Shown here piece by piece: positions 21,848 through 32,449 of a stretch of DNA of 64,000 nt. The notes beneath the pieces are model-generated. The model was given only the letters and a program-made list of their open reading frames with translations. It was not told the DNA's origin and did no database searches. Positions within the stretch are counted from its first letter, which is position 1; the number at the start of each line of letters is the position of its first letter. The translations under genes were made by a program, and so were the position numbers. The DNA is taken from contig CAUZXS010002440.1 of the NCBI GenBank assembly GCA_963585895.1, forward strand, positions 32,501-96,500, in the 5' to 3' direction. The stretch is from Sepioteuthis lessoniana (lineage: Eukaryota > Mollusca > Cephalopoda > Myopsida > Loliginidae).

Positions 21848-22134
21848 AAACAATTATAACTTCAAGAAACTATTCTTAATACAAATAATTTACAATTAGG
21901 AGATATCAAGTATTACAATCAAATATGAATAATTTTCAAAATATTTGACTTACAGATGGGACCCTAACAGGTATTAGCTCACTGGGTAAGAGTAGACCTG
22001 GGAGTAATGGCAATGAAGGTGCACTCTACCCTCCCTAGAGTTCTGGAACAGAAGCCTCACCATCATATGTAGTTTAGGGTTAAATCCAGAATACTAGTTT
22101 TGTCTGGGGGTCTGTAACTTGATTGTTTAGTTTT

Positions 22135-22718
22135 TAGCAACAATGGTGTTGGCAGAAGTGCATGCTCTCTGGGTACTTTCTAGTGACAATTTATTTGACA
22201 ATTTATTGAAAAGCATTTTTTTCTTTTTTTTATGGGTATACTAGATTAACTTAATTTTAAAAAATAGTCAAAGCAATTTTTATTTTAAACAGAAGTGGCC
22301 ATCAGTCAATACTTCTGAGATGAGGCAGTTATCGTTATTGCAAACTGCTATATTAATCTTGTGTACCATACTCACAATATTTTGATTGCTGTACTCACCA
22401 GCCTTCTTCGAGTGCCTTTTGTTGGATACACAGCTAAGAGGGTTTAAACATCAAGTCAAATATCCTAGCATACTACTAATTAGAGGTTGTGAGTTTAATC
22501 CCTGGTGAAAAGTGAATGATGAGAGATACTCCCATGGCATGAACATCAGAATGACAAGTCTACTCTTGTGATTCAAATATTGAGTCAAGTTCTAAATTCC
22601 TGAAAGGTTACTGAGTACTGAAGAAGGCAGGAGAGTTCAGCAGCCAAAATGCAGTGAATATAGAATAAGTAAGCATTTTTTTGGATTCCAGCAATAATAA
22701 AAGAAAAAAAATACAGAC
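22135..22718. other. intron, with a possible Penelope-type relic
   Basis: At 22614-22660 the sequence tactgaagaaggcaggagag and gcagccaaaatgcagtg resembles a decayed form of the 3128-3168 block. Otherwise nothing recognised. Confidence 0.35.
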
Positions 22719-22859
22719 CAGTAAGTACTGTGAATTTTGTGCGACGGACTCTGGATTTCCCATTGGCAAAGAACGCTTGAGTTTGGTGTAAGGATGCATA
22801 TGGAGTAACTGTTCGAGAAGACTGATTATCAAATTCAGCTGAGATAGCTATGGATTCAC
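22719..22859 (-). CDS. ARRDC: alpha-arrestin exon, C domain middle
   Basis: A 141-nt exon: 2 nt, 46 codons, 1 nt. It reads ESIAISAEFDNQSSRTVTPY, then ASLHQTQAFFANGKSRVRRT, then KFTVLT. Acceptor tttacag is good; the donor GTCTGT is weaker than the others but keeps the phase. The G-E-x-I-x-I-x-A-E-x-x-N-x-S-S-R pattern and the YQTQ-x-F-x-A-x-GK-like segment (HQTQAFFANGK here) are typical of the Arrestin_C fold in ARRDC proteins. Confidence 0.92.
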
Positions 22860-22989
22860 CTGTAAAAATAACAAATGAACTTAACATTCACAACTTTTTA
22901 AAGCCTTTGAGCAAGGTCATGGATATCAGATGGTCTACCAACACAAATTCAAAGATCAATGAAGTTGACAAGATAGAGAGTTACCAACT

Positions 22990-23455
22990 GAAGTACTAGT
23001 ATTTGTCAAGCACCCCTGTAAGCACAGGTATGGCACATGGCCTTTTTTATTATGGGAACCAGCTGCAAGACCATAGCCCCTACACACCTGACAGTTTCAA
23101 AAATGCCTAGAGCTCCGTTGACATTCGCCTAAAAATGGACGCCTCCGGCACTAGGCAATAAACCTAACCCTTCCAGAGAGGATTTAGAGCCTGGGGGAAC
23201 AGCACCCTAAGGCTCCAGGAGCACTGGTTTTAGCGCATGTGACATGAATACCAGCTTCCTGGAATCCATGTCAAGCGGCCTCAACCAATTGCCACTGAAG
23301 CCAGGACACACCTGACCCAATCAACAAACCAGTGAACACAGCTGGCCAAAGTGTATCCTAGCACAGTGGGTCAGGACTGCAAGTCAAAAAGAAATACAGA
23401 CCCAGTACTTGCTGAAGTACCCATTCTATGCTGGGTAAGAAATAAAGACTTGGAT
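22990..23455. repeat. unidentified GC-richer block, possible solo LTR
   Basis: From caagcacccctgtaagcac to gggtaagaaataaagacttg the composition is much richer in G+C than the flanks. There is no ORF, no tRNA head, and a poly-A signal (aataaa) near 23441. The ends are not defined and no TSD was found. Confidence 0.3.
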
Positions 23456-23778
23456 CAATTCTGGTTATCTTACAGTTTTTGCTGACAAAAAATTTATATC
23501 AAACATTTACAAACATTAATTATTATTATAAAAGGTAAAATCTACATGACAAAAAAGAAATTGACTAAACATTTTTTTAAAATTATTTTATGAAGTTAAT
23601 ATAGTTATGTGAAAAATTTGTAAAGAAATATTTTTTTAATTTAAAGGAGTGACACTTAAGAGATTTACCAATTCAAACCTTTTTGTCTTTTGTCAACCTT
23701 ATTAGACCTAACTAAGCAATAATGTTATATATAATTTTACATCTCAAGCTCAAAGAACCACCTAAATACCTCATTAAA

Positions 23779-24012
23779 GTAAAGTTGGCGACCTTAATTG
23801 AGAGCTACCTGAAGGCTCCTTTTTCAATAGCTACTACACTAAGGTGTAGGAGAGGGCGCTACTCCTTTTTCTGGATTGCTCCACTTTATCCTTGATACGT
23901 ACCTTATAATGTTGGGTGTTAAGCAAAGAGGTATTAAGTACCATTCTTTTTAAATCTTTGGTATGACTTGACCTGGGATTGAACCTCGGTCTCCCAGACC
24001 ATTGGCGAACAA
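23779..24012 (-). repeat. SINE-B copy
   Basis: Antisense SINE-B from aagttggcgaccttaattga to the head (gattgaacctcggtctccca, cattggcgaacaa). A flanking tract (tttatcaatttaa...cttttgtcaacctt) is repeated at 23668-23770 and 24030-24180, a local direct duplication around the insertion. Confidence 0.85.
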
Positions 24013-24214
24013 TGCTTATTTTCAGTGTTAAGATATTTATCAATTTAAACCTTTTTGTCTTTTGTCAACCTTGTTAGACTTAACTAAGCAATAATGTTAC
24101 ATAATTATTTTACATGTCAAACTCAAAGAACCACCTAAATAGCTCATTACTAATGTTTATTTTCAGTGTTTAGATATTTATCAATTTAAGCATCTTTGTT
24201 TTTTGACCAATTTG

Positions 24215-24455
24215 GTTTGGTTTCTTTGTTGTAAATGACATATCAATATGTGGGTTATTTAATGCCAAAGTCATCATTGAAAACAGACAATAATGGTACT
24301 ATTTAACCTATAAATGGCAGAGAGGGGAGAGTTCATAATTTTGAAAAGGGCATTAGTCCAAAAGTGAAAGTAATAGCATTAGATTAGAGTTCAAACTTGC
24401 TTACAATGATGTCATTGTCCAGCATGTTAGTCCCTAGACCATGGAGACTCCTCTC
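24215..24455 (-). repeat. SINE-C copy
   Basis: Antisense SINE-C with hairpin tail (gacatatcaatatgtgggtt), middle (aatggtactatttaacctat) and tRNA-like head (gagttcaaacttgcttacaa, agcatgttagtccctagacc). Confidence 0.8.
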
Positions 24456-24715
24456 TTTGTTCAGATGGTGAGTACTATCTCAGAAATAATGCTATATGAT
24501 TATATAGCATTTACAGCTTGAAAAACTAATAAAATTAATTAACAATATGAATAATTAATTTCTTAAGACAAGTAATTTTCTAATTTCTTTTTTTTTTTAA
24601 GTTTGAAAATTTACATTTTGCACAATTATTTACATCTTGCAGCAACATAGTTTCACAATGCTTATTTTAAGAAACAATAAAAGACTGAGAAAGAAGAATG
24701 ATCAAAGATACCTAC

Positions 24716-24812
24716 CAGGACAATATCCCCTTCTATCTGTGCGTGCTGTTATGGAGATAGGTCCAGAGGTACACAACCAGCAACACAAAGTTTTCTCTAT
24801 GTTGTTTTCAAC
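24716..24812 (-). CDS. ARRDC: alpha-arrestin exon, start of C-terminal arrestin domain
   Basis: A 97-nt exon: 32 codons plus 1 nt, starting VENNIEKTLCCWLC and ending TDRRGYCP. Acceptor attcag, donor GTAGGT. The KTLCCW-x-C-x-SGPIS motif is a hallmark of ARRDC2/3/4 proteins and opens the Arrestin_C domain; R-x-G-Y-x-P-G-E continues across the junction. The phase-1 donor combines with the GT of the next exon to make the expected glycine. Confidence 0.93.
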
Positions 24813-25046
24813 CTGAATCTACAAATTAGAAAAAGAAATAAGAAAATGATTACCATGATAAAAGACTTTCTTTCTGATTTATATTCAGCATAATTATTTG
24901 TGTATGATGCACTATTTTTCCTGATTTTTCAGCCTAAAAGTTAAGGTAAAATATTTTACACAAGAACTAAATAGTAACTTTTTTTTTAAGGTCACACATG
25001 TCACCATATTTGGGATGGCATTACTAAAAGTTATATCAATGGTCCA

Positions 25047-25322
25047 AACTAACTCAGCTCATTGGCTCAGTGGGTAGAGTGTTTGCCAATGATCTGGGAG
25101 ACCTGAGTTCAATCCCAGGTCACGTCATACCAAAGACTTTAAAAATGCTACTTGATACCTCCTTGCTTAACACTCAGCAATATAAGGTACGTATCAAGGG
25201 TAAAGTAGAGCAATCTAGAGAAAGGAGTAGTGCCCTCTCCTACATCTCGGTGTAGTAGCTATTGAAAAGGGAGCCTTCTGGTTGCCCTCGACTATGGTTG
25301 CAAACTTTACTTACTTTACAGA
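25047..25322 (+). repeat. SINE-B copy, sense
   Basis: Perfect A box (tggctcagtgg, 25063-25073) and B box (gttcaatccc, 25107-25116), then the body (caaagactttaaaaatgcta, ggtacgtatcaagggtaaag) and 3' end (gttgccctcgactatggttg). The 61-codon frame across it is spurious and recurs in other copies. Confidence 0.9.
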
Positions 25323-25639
25323 GAAATTGCAACAGGAATACATGTTTCTTCAAATTTGTTTTCTTTTTTTTTTATTGTGAATTTATTTTCACCAAAAATT
25401 TGTTACATTTTCGTATGAACATGTCGTTGCTTTTTCTCTAAATATTATGTAAATTTTTTGTTTCAAAACGTTATACAAATTATATGAAACTTTATTATCA
25501 CTCAATACAAACCAGATAAAAAGTTGAACAAAATGTTAAGTTTAGTTTAAATTTAGGTGCTACAAATCTTTTTTTTTTAAATCAATGCATACGTTACATG
25601 ATAGATATTTTTTCCCAGAATTTGATAGCTGAAAGTTAG

Positions 25640-26290
25640 GGGTGCATATTATACACAAATGTGTATTAAGCGACATCTCCACACTAGACAGTAACTCTCT
25701 GAAACTAGTTGCCAAGTTCACCTACCTAGGAAGTAGTGTCTCATCACCCGACATAGACATCAACATGCGACTAGCAAAGGCATGGACAGCTATTGATAGT
25801 CTATCGGTCATATGGAAGTCAGACCTGACCGATAAAATGAAACGCAGTTTCTTCCAAGCAGCGATCATGTCGATACTGCTATATGGATGCACTGCATGGA
25901 CGCTAACTAAACAGATGGAGAAACTGATTGATGGCAACTATACAAGAATGTTGCGAGCAATATTGAATAAGTTCTGGAGGCAGCACCCCACAAAGCAGCA
26001 GCTGTACGGCCACCTACCACCCATCACAAAATCTATCAAAATTAAACGAACCAGACATGCAGGACACTGCTGGAGAAGTAGGGATGAGCTCATAAGTGAT
26101 GAACTCCTGTGAACCCCTTCACATGGCCGAGCAAAGGCAGGACATTCAGCTCGAACCTACATACAGCAGCTCTGTGTAAATACAGGATGTATTCCTGAAG
26201 ACCTGCCGGAAGCAGTGGACGATAGGGAGGGGTAGTGAGAAAGGGTCAGGGATATCCGTGCTGATGGCGCAACATGATGATGATGATGGA
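25640..26290 (+). pseudogene. RTE-like LINE, 5'-truncated 3' end
   Basis: A 156-codon open stretch (25642-26112) covers KLVAKFTYLGSSVSS, AWTAIDSLSVIWKSDLTDKM, LLYGCTAWTLTKQ and HAGHCWRSRDELISD. The frame is then broken by TGA, but the ORF end (TPSHGRAKAG through ERVRDIRADGAT) is readable to about 26275, where a GATGATGATGATGG tail begins. It is one of the least decayed copies. Truncation at the 5' side is typical of incomplete reverse transcription. Confidence 0.88.
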
Positions 26291-26689
26291 GTTAAGCCAG
26301 CTACAATGACTTATGGTCAACAGATTTTGGGTAAAATTTAGCTGACCATATACCTCAATTTCAGACCCAGAAGATATTTTTTGAGTTCTTTTTTTTTTTG
26401 TAGCAAGATCTCATACGCTATGAAATACAATAGGAATGTAGTAGTAAAATTAAAACAAATATTTATCAGGTTATAAAAATGTATGAATCAATCAAATGCA
26501 ATAAATTTACCTTTAAATCAGGAGTTCTCTAGACTTCAACCCTTTCTCTTATCATTAGAATTAATTGGTAAATTTAAAACAGAGAAAAATAGACTTAACC
26601 ACACTAGAGTAGCTGACAACATTTCTTTTTTTTTTTATCGTTGGTCACCTTTCTTGAGTAATCAACTGGATAAAGATTCAAGGGAATTT

Positions 26690-27330
26690 ACATGATGATG
26701 ACAATGATGAGATCAATGAAAGCTGTGATTGTCCTGCAGCAGCTGATGAGATATATGACAAGAAATTTCTCGGTCTTGGATCTTCTTACTCTGGTTGTAA
26801 ATTAGATAGCAAGTCAAGGGTCTAGTGAAAATTGGGATGAAAATAGCCACTCACCTCAGTGCAAACGTCAGCGCATATGCTCCACGTGCAAGATTTATTT
26901 TCTCAACTGGAAAAAACATGGCTGCCCTAAGTGAGCTTATATCACAAATGGTAACATATTTTCACGCCGGCAGTTACGTAAAACCACGGGGAGTGAAGAT
27001 GTACATGCAAATGAGGGCAGACAGAACAGGACATAAAAACAATGAATGTTGGTCACTCAGTGTTCTTTTTGCTTTGGACAAGAATTGGTTAGAGGAGAAG
27101 CAGAGGTCAATTTAAAGAGACAGTGAGAAGAGAACTGTTAAATACAGAAAGGAGGTTTTGGTCAGTCGTTGTGGTTTGCTGTTGCTGAGAGATGCTATAA
27201 CAATTCTACCAGGCACAAATATATTTTGTAGTTGGGGATGAAGACAGTGAAAGTTGTGATTGTCCTGAAGCAGCTGAGGAGATATATCAGAGGAAATTTA
27301 TTTGCCCTGTGATTTCTTACTCTAATAGAT
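26690..27330 (+). repeat. duplicated unidentified coding-like segment
   Basis: Two similar stretches, about 26695-26810 and 27230-27330, share a frame reading ESCDCPAAADEIYDKKF and ESCDCPEAAEEIYQRKF. They flank a 96-codon open frame at 26825-27115 (begins MKIGMKIATHLSANVSAY) that I do not recognise. Could be a decayed transposon or lost tandem exon. No function is proposed. Confidence 0.35.
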
Positions 27331-27334
27331 ACTA

Positions 27335-27440
27335 CTTGGCCAGAGGTCACCTGGGAGTAGTAATGAAGTATTGACTTCACACTCTGAAAGTTCTAGAACA
27401 AGAGCCTCACCACCAAATGCAGTTAGTGTCATACATACTA
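27335..27440 (-). repeat. D element core fragment
   Basis: ctgaaagttctagaacaaga and gcctcaccaccaaatgcagt match the D core; the rest of the element is missing. It lies 50 bp from the arrestin exon at 27494. Confidence 0.6.
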
Positions 27441-27493
27441 GATGTGTGAATGTGTTCATAAGAAAGAGAGAGAAAGAAGTAAAATCCACTTAC

Positions 27494-27641
27494 TTGGTAC
27501 TCTGGTTTGTTGATGTCAATAGGGGAAATAACTGTGAAAGCTTTTTTCGTTTTATGATTAAATGCCCAGGGTTTATCCATTTCTGCTTTCAGCCAATACC
27601 GTATACTTCCATGTTTGCCTTCAAAAGATGTTGCAATTCCT
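27494..27641 (-). CDS. ARRDC: alpha-arrestin exon with FEGKHGSIRYWLKAEM block
   Basis: A 148-nt exon: 1 nt plus 49 codons, running from GIATSFEGKHGS to DINKPEYQ. Acceptor tttgcag and donor GTAAGT are both consensus. FEGKHGSIRYWLKAEMDKPW is the best-conserved block of metazoan alpha-arrestins and links the N domain to its last strands. The FTVISPIDINKPEYQ segment matches the FTV-x-x-x-IDIN-x-P strand just before the inter-domain hinge. Exit phase 0 matches the next exon. Confidence 0.93.
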
Positions 27642-27851
27642 CTGCAAATAACAAAACACTGTTGCAACTTTTAAGAGTATATATCATTGGAAAATGTTTC
27701 ATGTCATATATCATTGTTATATATTTATCTTTCTTTCTTGTATCTATAAATCTTGCAAAATTGTGGATGTTCCCCCTTGGCACAGGTCTAAGGTAAGGTT
27801 GTATAGAAGACAAGTAGTTGCTCATGGTACAAGTTTATCTCTTTTCAGGTT

Positions 27852-28090
27852 AGGTTAGGTTTTTTGGTTAATGGCATATCAACCTTGGTCGGTTATTTAA
27901 TGCCAAATCTATTCTCCTAGAAGAACAGCAGTGGTACTATTTAACCCATAGCTGGGAGGATAAGGGGGTTCATACTTTTCCCAAGGGTATTTGCCCAAAA
28001 GTGAACGTGATAGCGCGACTGGAGTACGAACTCGCTTACTACAATTCCGCAGTCCATAGCTTTAACCATTACACCACGAGGACACCCCCC
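27852..28090 (-). repeat. SINE-C copy, near full length
   Basis: Hairpin tail (tggcatatcaaccttggtcg...atttaatgccaaa), body (aagaacagcagtggtactat, gggaggataagggggttcat), and head in antisense: B box within ctggagtacgaactcgc, A box within ccattacaccacgaggac. Confidence 0.88.
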
Positions 28091-28584
28091 CCATCTCTTT
28101 TCATGACAGACACTGATTTGGTCAATAGAAAAGGAAAGGTGATATACGACTTGTCATGTAGTATGATGTTTGTTCATGTGATAAAGAAAATTGTTAAAAT
28201 ATCTACATTACACGTATATCATTGACATATTAACAAATTTCTCCAGTGTCACTTACCACCTGATTAATTTCCTGTATTTAACCTGTTCAAATTTCTAAAA
28301 TCAATAAATTAATAATCTTTTTTTTTGAATACGTGTGTGATTAGAATAAAAATCATGCCATGAGATAAATTCCTTACACTTAAAATACATTTGATGAACC
28401 ACTTTTTTCCAATTTCGGTTGGATGGTTGAGTGTTATGCAGGAAACTTTAAGTAACGGACATTAAGAGTACATAATTCAGTTATTCTAAGTTTTAGACTT
28501 GCTCTGCCATACAAATATCGAGCACTTTAAGCACTTTTTTATTTCCATCTTACCTTCTTTTATCATATACCTTTCAAGTGTATT

Positions 28585-28980
28585 GACCAGTAGGCTGGGG
28601 CTGTAGAATACACTGACTGCACCTCTGCAGAGGGGTAAGACCACCCCAATGAGTGTCCTGGATATGACACTAAACATTCTGATGGTGAGGTCCCAGTCAT
28701 GCTGGGGCTTAGGGGAATACGGAGCACCCCTTCATTGCCATTGCTCCCAGGTCCACTCTGGCCTGGCGTGGTAGCACCTGATAGGGCCCTATCTATGGGT
28801 TAAATAGAACTAATGGCATACTTATGCTAAACTGAATAGTTTGAAATGTTTTTGACAATTAAACTGTGTATTCATGCTAAACCGAATTGTTTTAAATAAA
28901 ACTGATTATTTACATAAAAATGGATTTGGCGTTAAATAACTTACAAAGGTTGATGTGCCATAAAACCCAACCAACCAACC
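28585..28980 (+). repeat. D element, sense copy
   Basis: Head (gaccagtaggctggggctgt), core (gatggtgaggtcccagtcat, aggtccactctggcctggcg), two internal units (tgctaaactgaatagtttga), and hairpin tail (ttggcgttaaataacttaca...gttgatgtgcca) followed by (aacc)n. Confidence 0.85.
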
Positions 28981-29224
28981 TTTCAAGTGTAAAGCTCAAT
29001 GCCAGATATTTACAATAGCAGAGATTGTAAAATGGTCAGTTCTAGATATTTGGATACTAAAACAATTTTCATTCAACAAATAGATATGTTGCTTCTTTTC
29101 GAGGAATATCAACTATTTAAAAAAATTTTTTTTTTTAATTTCTTTCTCCTTACTAAGGTCAAAACTAGTTGAAAACTATTAAAAAAAATAAATAACTACA
29201 AATATTCCTATTTGTCTTATCACT

Positions 29225-29232
29225 CTTATTTA

Positions 29233-29290
<58 letters not shown>
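29225..29290. repeat. (TC)n(TA)n microsatellite
   Basis: Pure tc repeats pass directly into about 30 bp or more of pure ta repeats. Confidence 0.95.
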
Positions 29291-29399
29291 AGAAGAACTG
29301 CTATTGTGGCAAAGTATGTAAAAAAAACTATAAATAATGAAATTATCGACACTAAGTTTGTTACTTGAAGTTTCATATGCTTTTTTTTTTACACTTTTT

Positions 29400-30190
29400 A
29401 TGTTTGGTTTTGCTTGGTTTGGTTTTATGGCATATCAACCATTTTTGGTTATGTAATGCCAAATCCTCCTAATAAATATATATTAAATATATATGATTTG
29501 GTTGGCTTTTATGGCATATCAACCATTGTAGGTTATTTAATGCCAAATCCTCTTTATACATCTACATTAAAAATGTCGGATTTGGTTTGGTTGGCTTTTA
29601 TGGCATATCAACCATTGTGGGTTATTTAAAGCCAAATCCTCTATATACATATATATTACATACATATGATCTGTTTTGTTTGGGTTTTATGTCTTATTAA
29701 CCATTGTAGATTATTTAATGACAAATCCTCTGTATATGTACATATATATATATAAATATATATATATATAATTTGTAAATATAAGTCAACTAAGTTAGAT
29801 GGTTCCAAGTATTGTTATGTGCGACTAACAATTAAACCAAACATCAGTCATTTGTTTAGACACAGTTAATTGATCAAAAAATTCTATTTCAATCAATTTA
29901 ATTTAGTATAAGTAATTTGTTTACACACAGTTTAAATGTCAAGCAGTTCTATTTGACGCATAGGTAAGACCCTATCAGGTGCTACCACTCCAGGTCAGAG
30001 TGGACCTGGGAGTGATGGTAATGAAGGGGTACTCTGCATTCCCTAAACCTCCAGCATTACTTGAGCCTCACCATCAAATTGTTTAATGTCATAGCCAGGA
30101 TATTCATTGGGGGCGGCAGGGGTCTTACCCACCTGCAGAGATGCAGTCAGTGTATTCTACAGCCCCAGCCGACTGGGCTGTGTTTTTTTT
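29400..30190 (-). repeat. D element, antisense, with four hairpin-tail units
   Basis: The tail phrase tatggcatatcaacca...gttatttaatgccaaa appears four times, near 29427, 29512, 29598 and 29686, each followed by a tatata stretch. Internal units and the core (gtgctaccactccaggtcag, tcagtgtattctacagcccc, ending ccagccgactggg) follow. The ~86-bp repetition of the tail itself is unusual among the copies here. Confidence 0.85.
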
Positions 30191-30599
30191 TCATGTTTCA
30201 TATTTCTTTGAAAAGATTAATTATAGAATTTTTAACTGAAGATGAGATAAAAATCATTCAACTTGTTTTTAGGAGGATATTTTTCTTTTTTTTTTTACCC
30301 ACTCTTCATCATCAACTACCTTGATTTATTCCTTGCTACTGCTTACTGATGAGACGTGACCAAAAAAAAAAGGGTCCTCTTTTAGAACTTCAATGTATAA
30401 TCCACTTAAAGCTATTTTAAAATCATCTAACTCTAAATCATAAGAACAAGATTTTATTCAATGCTTCAAAATATGACGAGCCAAGAAACCTAATCGAAAT
30501 CTAAATTCTTCTACAACCTTCTACTAAGTCTCTCATCTCCAAAGACGCAAAAAGCTAGTCCTATTTCTTTTCACACTTCTCTCATTTCACTAATTAGGT

Positions 30600-30790
30600 A
30601 ATCAACAGATGTATTCCATGAACAGCGACACAAGAAACTCCAATCGTAAAAGAACGTTCAACTCAATAACCTCATTACATCTTGTGTAGGTCGACTGTCT
30701 TACACTGCTGCCCCTAAACCACCAACCCACACAAGACATAATGAGGTTACCAAGCTGAATATTCTCCTTTCACAGACTCCTGTCACTAGA
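30600..30790. repeat. imperfect foldback
   Basis: aacctcattacatcttgtgt at about 30668-30687 is complementary to acacaagacataatgaggtt at about 30735-30754. Weaker pairing continues outward on both sides to roughly 30605 and 30790. Confidence 0.6.
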
Positions 30791-31094
30791 TGGATCTTTT
30801 TCTTTTCTTCCTTTTTCCATTTCATTTTCTGGTTGATTTTCATCAACCTGTAACCCTGTCATGTCTCCTTAGTCACTCTAAAAGGATGACATCTTTGATC
30901 AAAAGACATTATCTACATACCAAGGAGACAAGCTCCTATTCTCAGTTTAACAGAAAGAAACCTAGTCTCAAAAACTAATTACAACTGACTTCAGTTCTCA
31001 CTGGGTGCCCAATATTTTTTACTTTTTTAAATACTTAAAAGTATTTAAAAAATATGAAAATATAATAATCTATTTAAAATTAAATAGTTTTTGA

Positions 31095-31250
31095 TATCTT
31101 ATAGTTATGGCACAAGGCTAGAAGTTTGGGGCACTGAGTGAGAATTGAACTTACCAGTTTTACAAATGGTTATTAAGATGGGCCAGTAGACATTTACTAG
31201 TAAGTTCAATTCTCATTGGATGCTTCATACTTTTGCCCTTGTGTCACAAC
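31095..31250. repeat. tRNA-like relics head to head
   Basis: tgagaattgaacttac (31139-31154) and gtaagttcaattctca (31200-31215) are exact complements, each containing a B-box-like gttcaatt/aattgaac. They look like two copies of the fourth tRNA-like family (see 9786) in opposite orientation. Confidence 0.4.
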
Positions 31251-32096
31251 TATGAGGTGTATAAAAATTGAAATTTTAAATTGTTTTTGTTTTTAGAAAA
31301 TATAAAATCGAAATAAAGATGTGTGCAACTTATATACATACATCTTTTTTTTTTTAAAAAATCAAAAAGAACAACAATTGGTCACATTAAGAAAAATTTA
31401 TTTCCATCCTGTCAAAAGAATTGATATAAATCTAAAAAATTAACAGGACTTCTTCAGATCAAACAAGAAAATAGATTAAAATAATTTTTTCACTACTGAA
31501 GCAGTTTAAAGAATCAGCTATTGACCTAAGACATTAAAAGTTGTAATGACAAAAACAGGGTTGGGTGCATCCAGTTTGACACATTGTTCTAGTTAAAATA
31601 AAATAAAAATTTGATAAAGAATTCTGAACCAATCAAAAGCATTTATGCTCAAAAAAAATAAATGTTTTTAACCAAGCCTTTTGATCCACCTAGCACATAC
31701 AAATAGCTGGCAGAGCCTTTCGATCCACCTATCTCATATAAATAGCCGACAGAGTTCCCAACCCCAGCATATAGAGTGACGCCTACATGAGAGACTATGT
31801 TAACCCAAAGACCCAGCACCCTTCTTACCTCTTCATCATCATACCTGAAAAGTATTGATTCTTGCACTTATCCAAGGACATTTAAGTAACACTTTTGCAA
31901 CTATCATTTTTAATGTTTATCTTTTAAACTTACTGACTCCTTTTTCTGTCTAAAAACTAAATTATTCATTCTTTAAACAAGAATTCTTACACATACAAAA
32001 CAAAACTTTATAAGAATTATAATTTTGCAATAAAAGATTTTTTATCTTACAACATATAAAGTTTTGATTTTTATTTCCTTTTTGTATTATTTTTAT

Positions 32097-32385
32097 CATA
32101 TCTACCCAACCCCTTCGCTCAGGCAGGATATGACACAAGGTCAGTTTTTAAGCAGAGTTTAACAGGTTTGAATTCAGAGTTTTACTTCTCCTAGATTAGT
32201 TGCCTCGCCAAGGCTGAAGAACCTAGTCTGCCCTACTATTTACCCATAGCTGGAGGGAGAATAATTGGATTCATACCTTTCCCAAGGGTATTAGTGCTAT
32301 GTGAAATGCAATCAGTCTCGTCCAAGATTTGAACTCATGTCGCCGTGTCCAATTCCTACAATGATAACCATTACACCACGGGCAC
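32097..32385 (-). repeat. SINE-A, young, with target-site duplication
   Basis: Full-length antisense SINE-A (tctacccaaccccttcgctc to accattacaccacgggcac). A perfect 14-bp TSD, tgtattatttttat, lies at 32083-32096 and 32386-32399. Confidence 0.95.
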
Positions 32386-32449
32386 TGTATTATTTTTATG
32401 GGGGTTAATCTGTCTGACTTGCCTACCAAACCCCATACTTTCTTTTTTT

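Larger units (their letters stand above)
20110..22130 (-). repeat. D element, antisense, with nested SINE-B and LINE
   Basis: Hairpin tail and long stem region at 20125-20200, internal units at 20235-20370, more units at 20640-20700 and 21848-21960, core at 21960-22125 (ctcactgggtaagagtagac, cctcaccatcatatgtagtt). Two later insertions split it: SINE-B (20385-20632) and a 5'-inverted LINE (20702-21847). The D sequence resumes in register after each. Confidence 0.8.

Noticed and set aside
22585..22887. 100-codon minus-strand frame read as one protein
   Set aside because: Only 22719-22859 is exon; the frame runs into introns on both sides past splice sites.
25070..25255. Frame GRVFANDLGDL...KVEQSRERSSAL seen several times
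   Set aside because: Appears in each SINE-B copy (25070, 47654, and minus-strand versions at 23834, 56664); it is SINE sequence, not a gene family.
27371..27796. 141-codon plus-strand frame
   Set aside because: It is the antisense shadow of the arrestin exon 27494-27641 and flanks.
30342..30385. Hammerhead candidate at ctgatgagacg
   Set aside because: The CTGATGA box has no GAAA partner at a suitable distance and no stem II complement.
31649..31867. Frame with duplicated YLYxxGGSKG
   Set aside because: Only a two-fold ~39-bp duplication; no family, no splice signals matching the arrestin gene phase.
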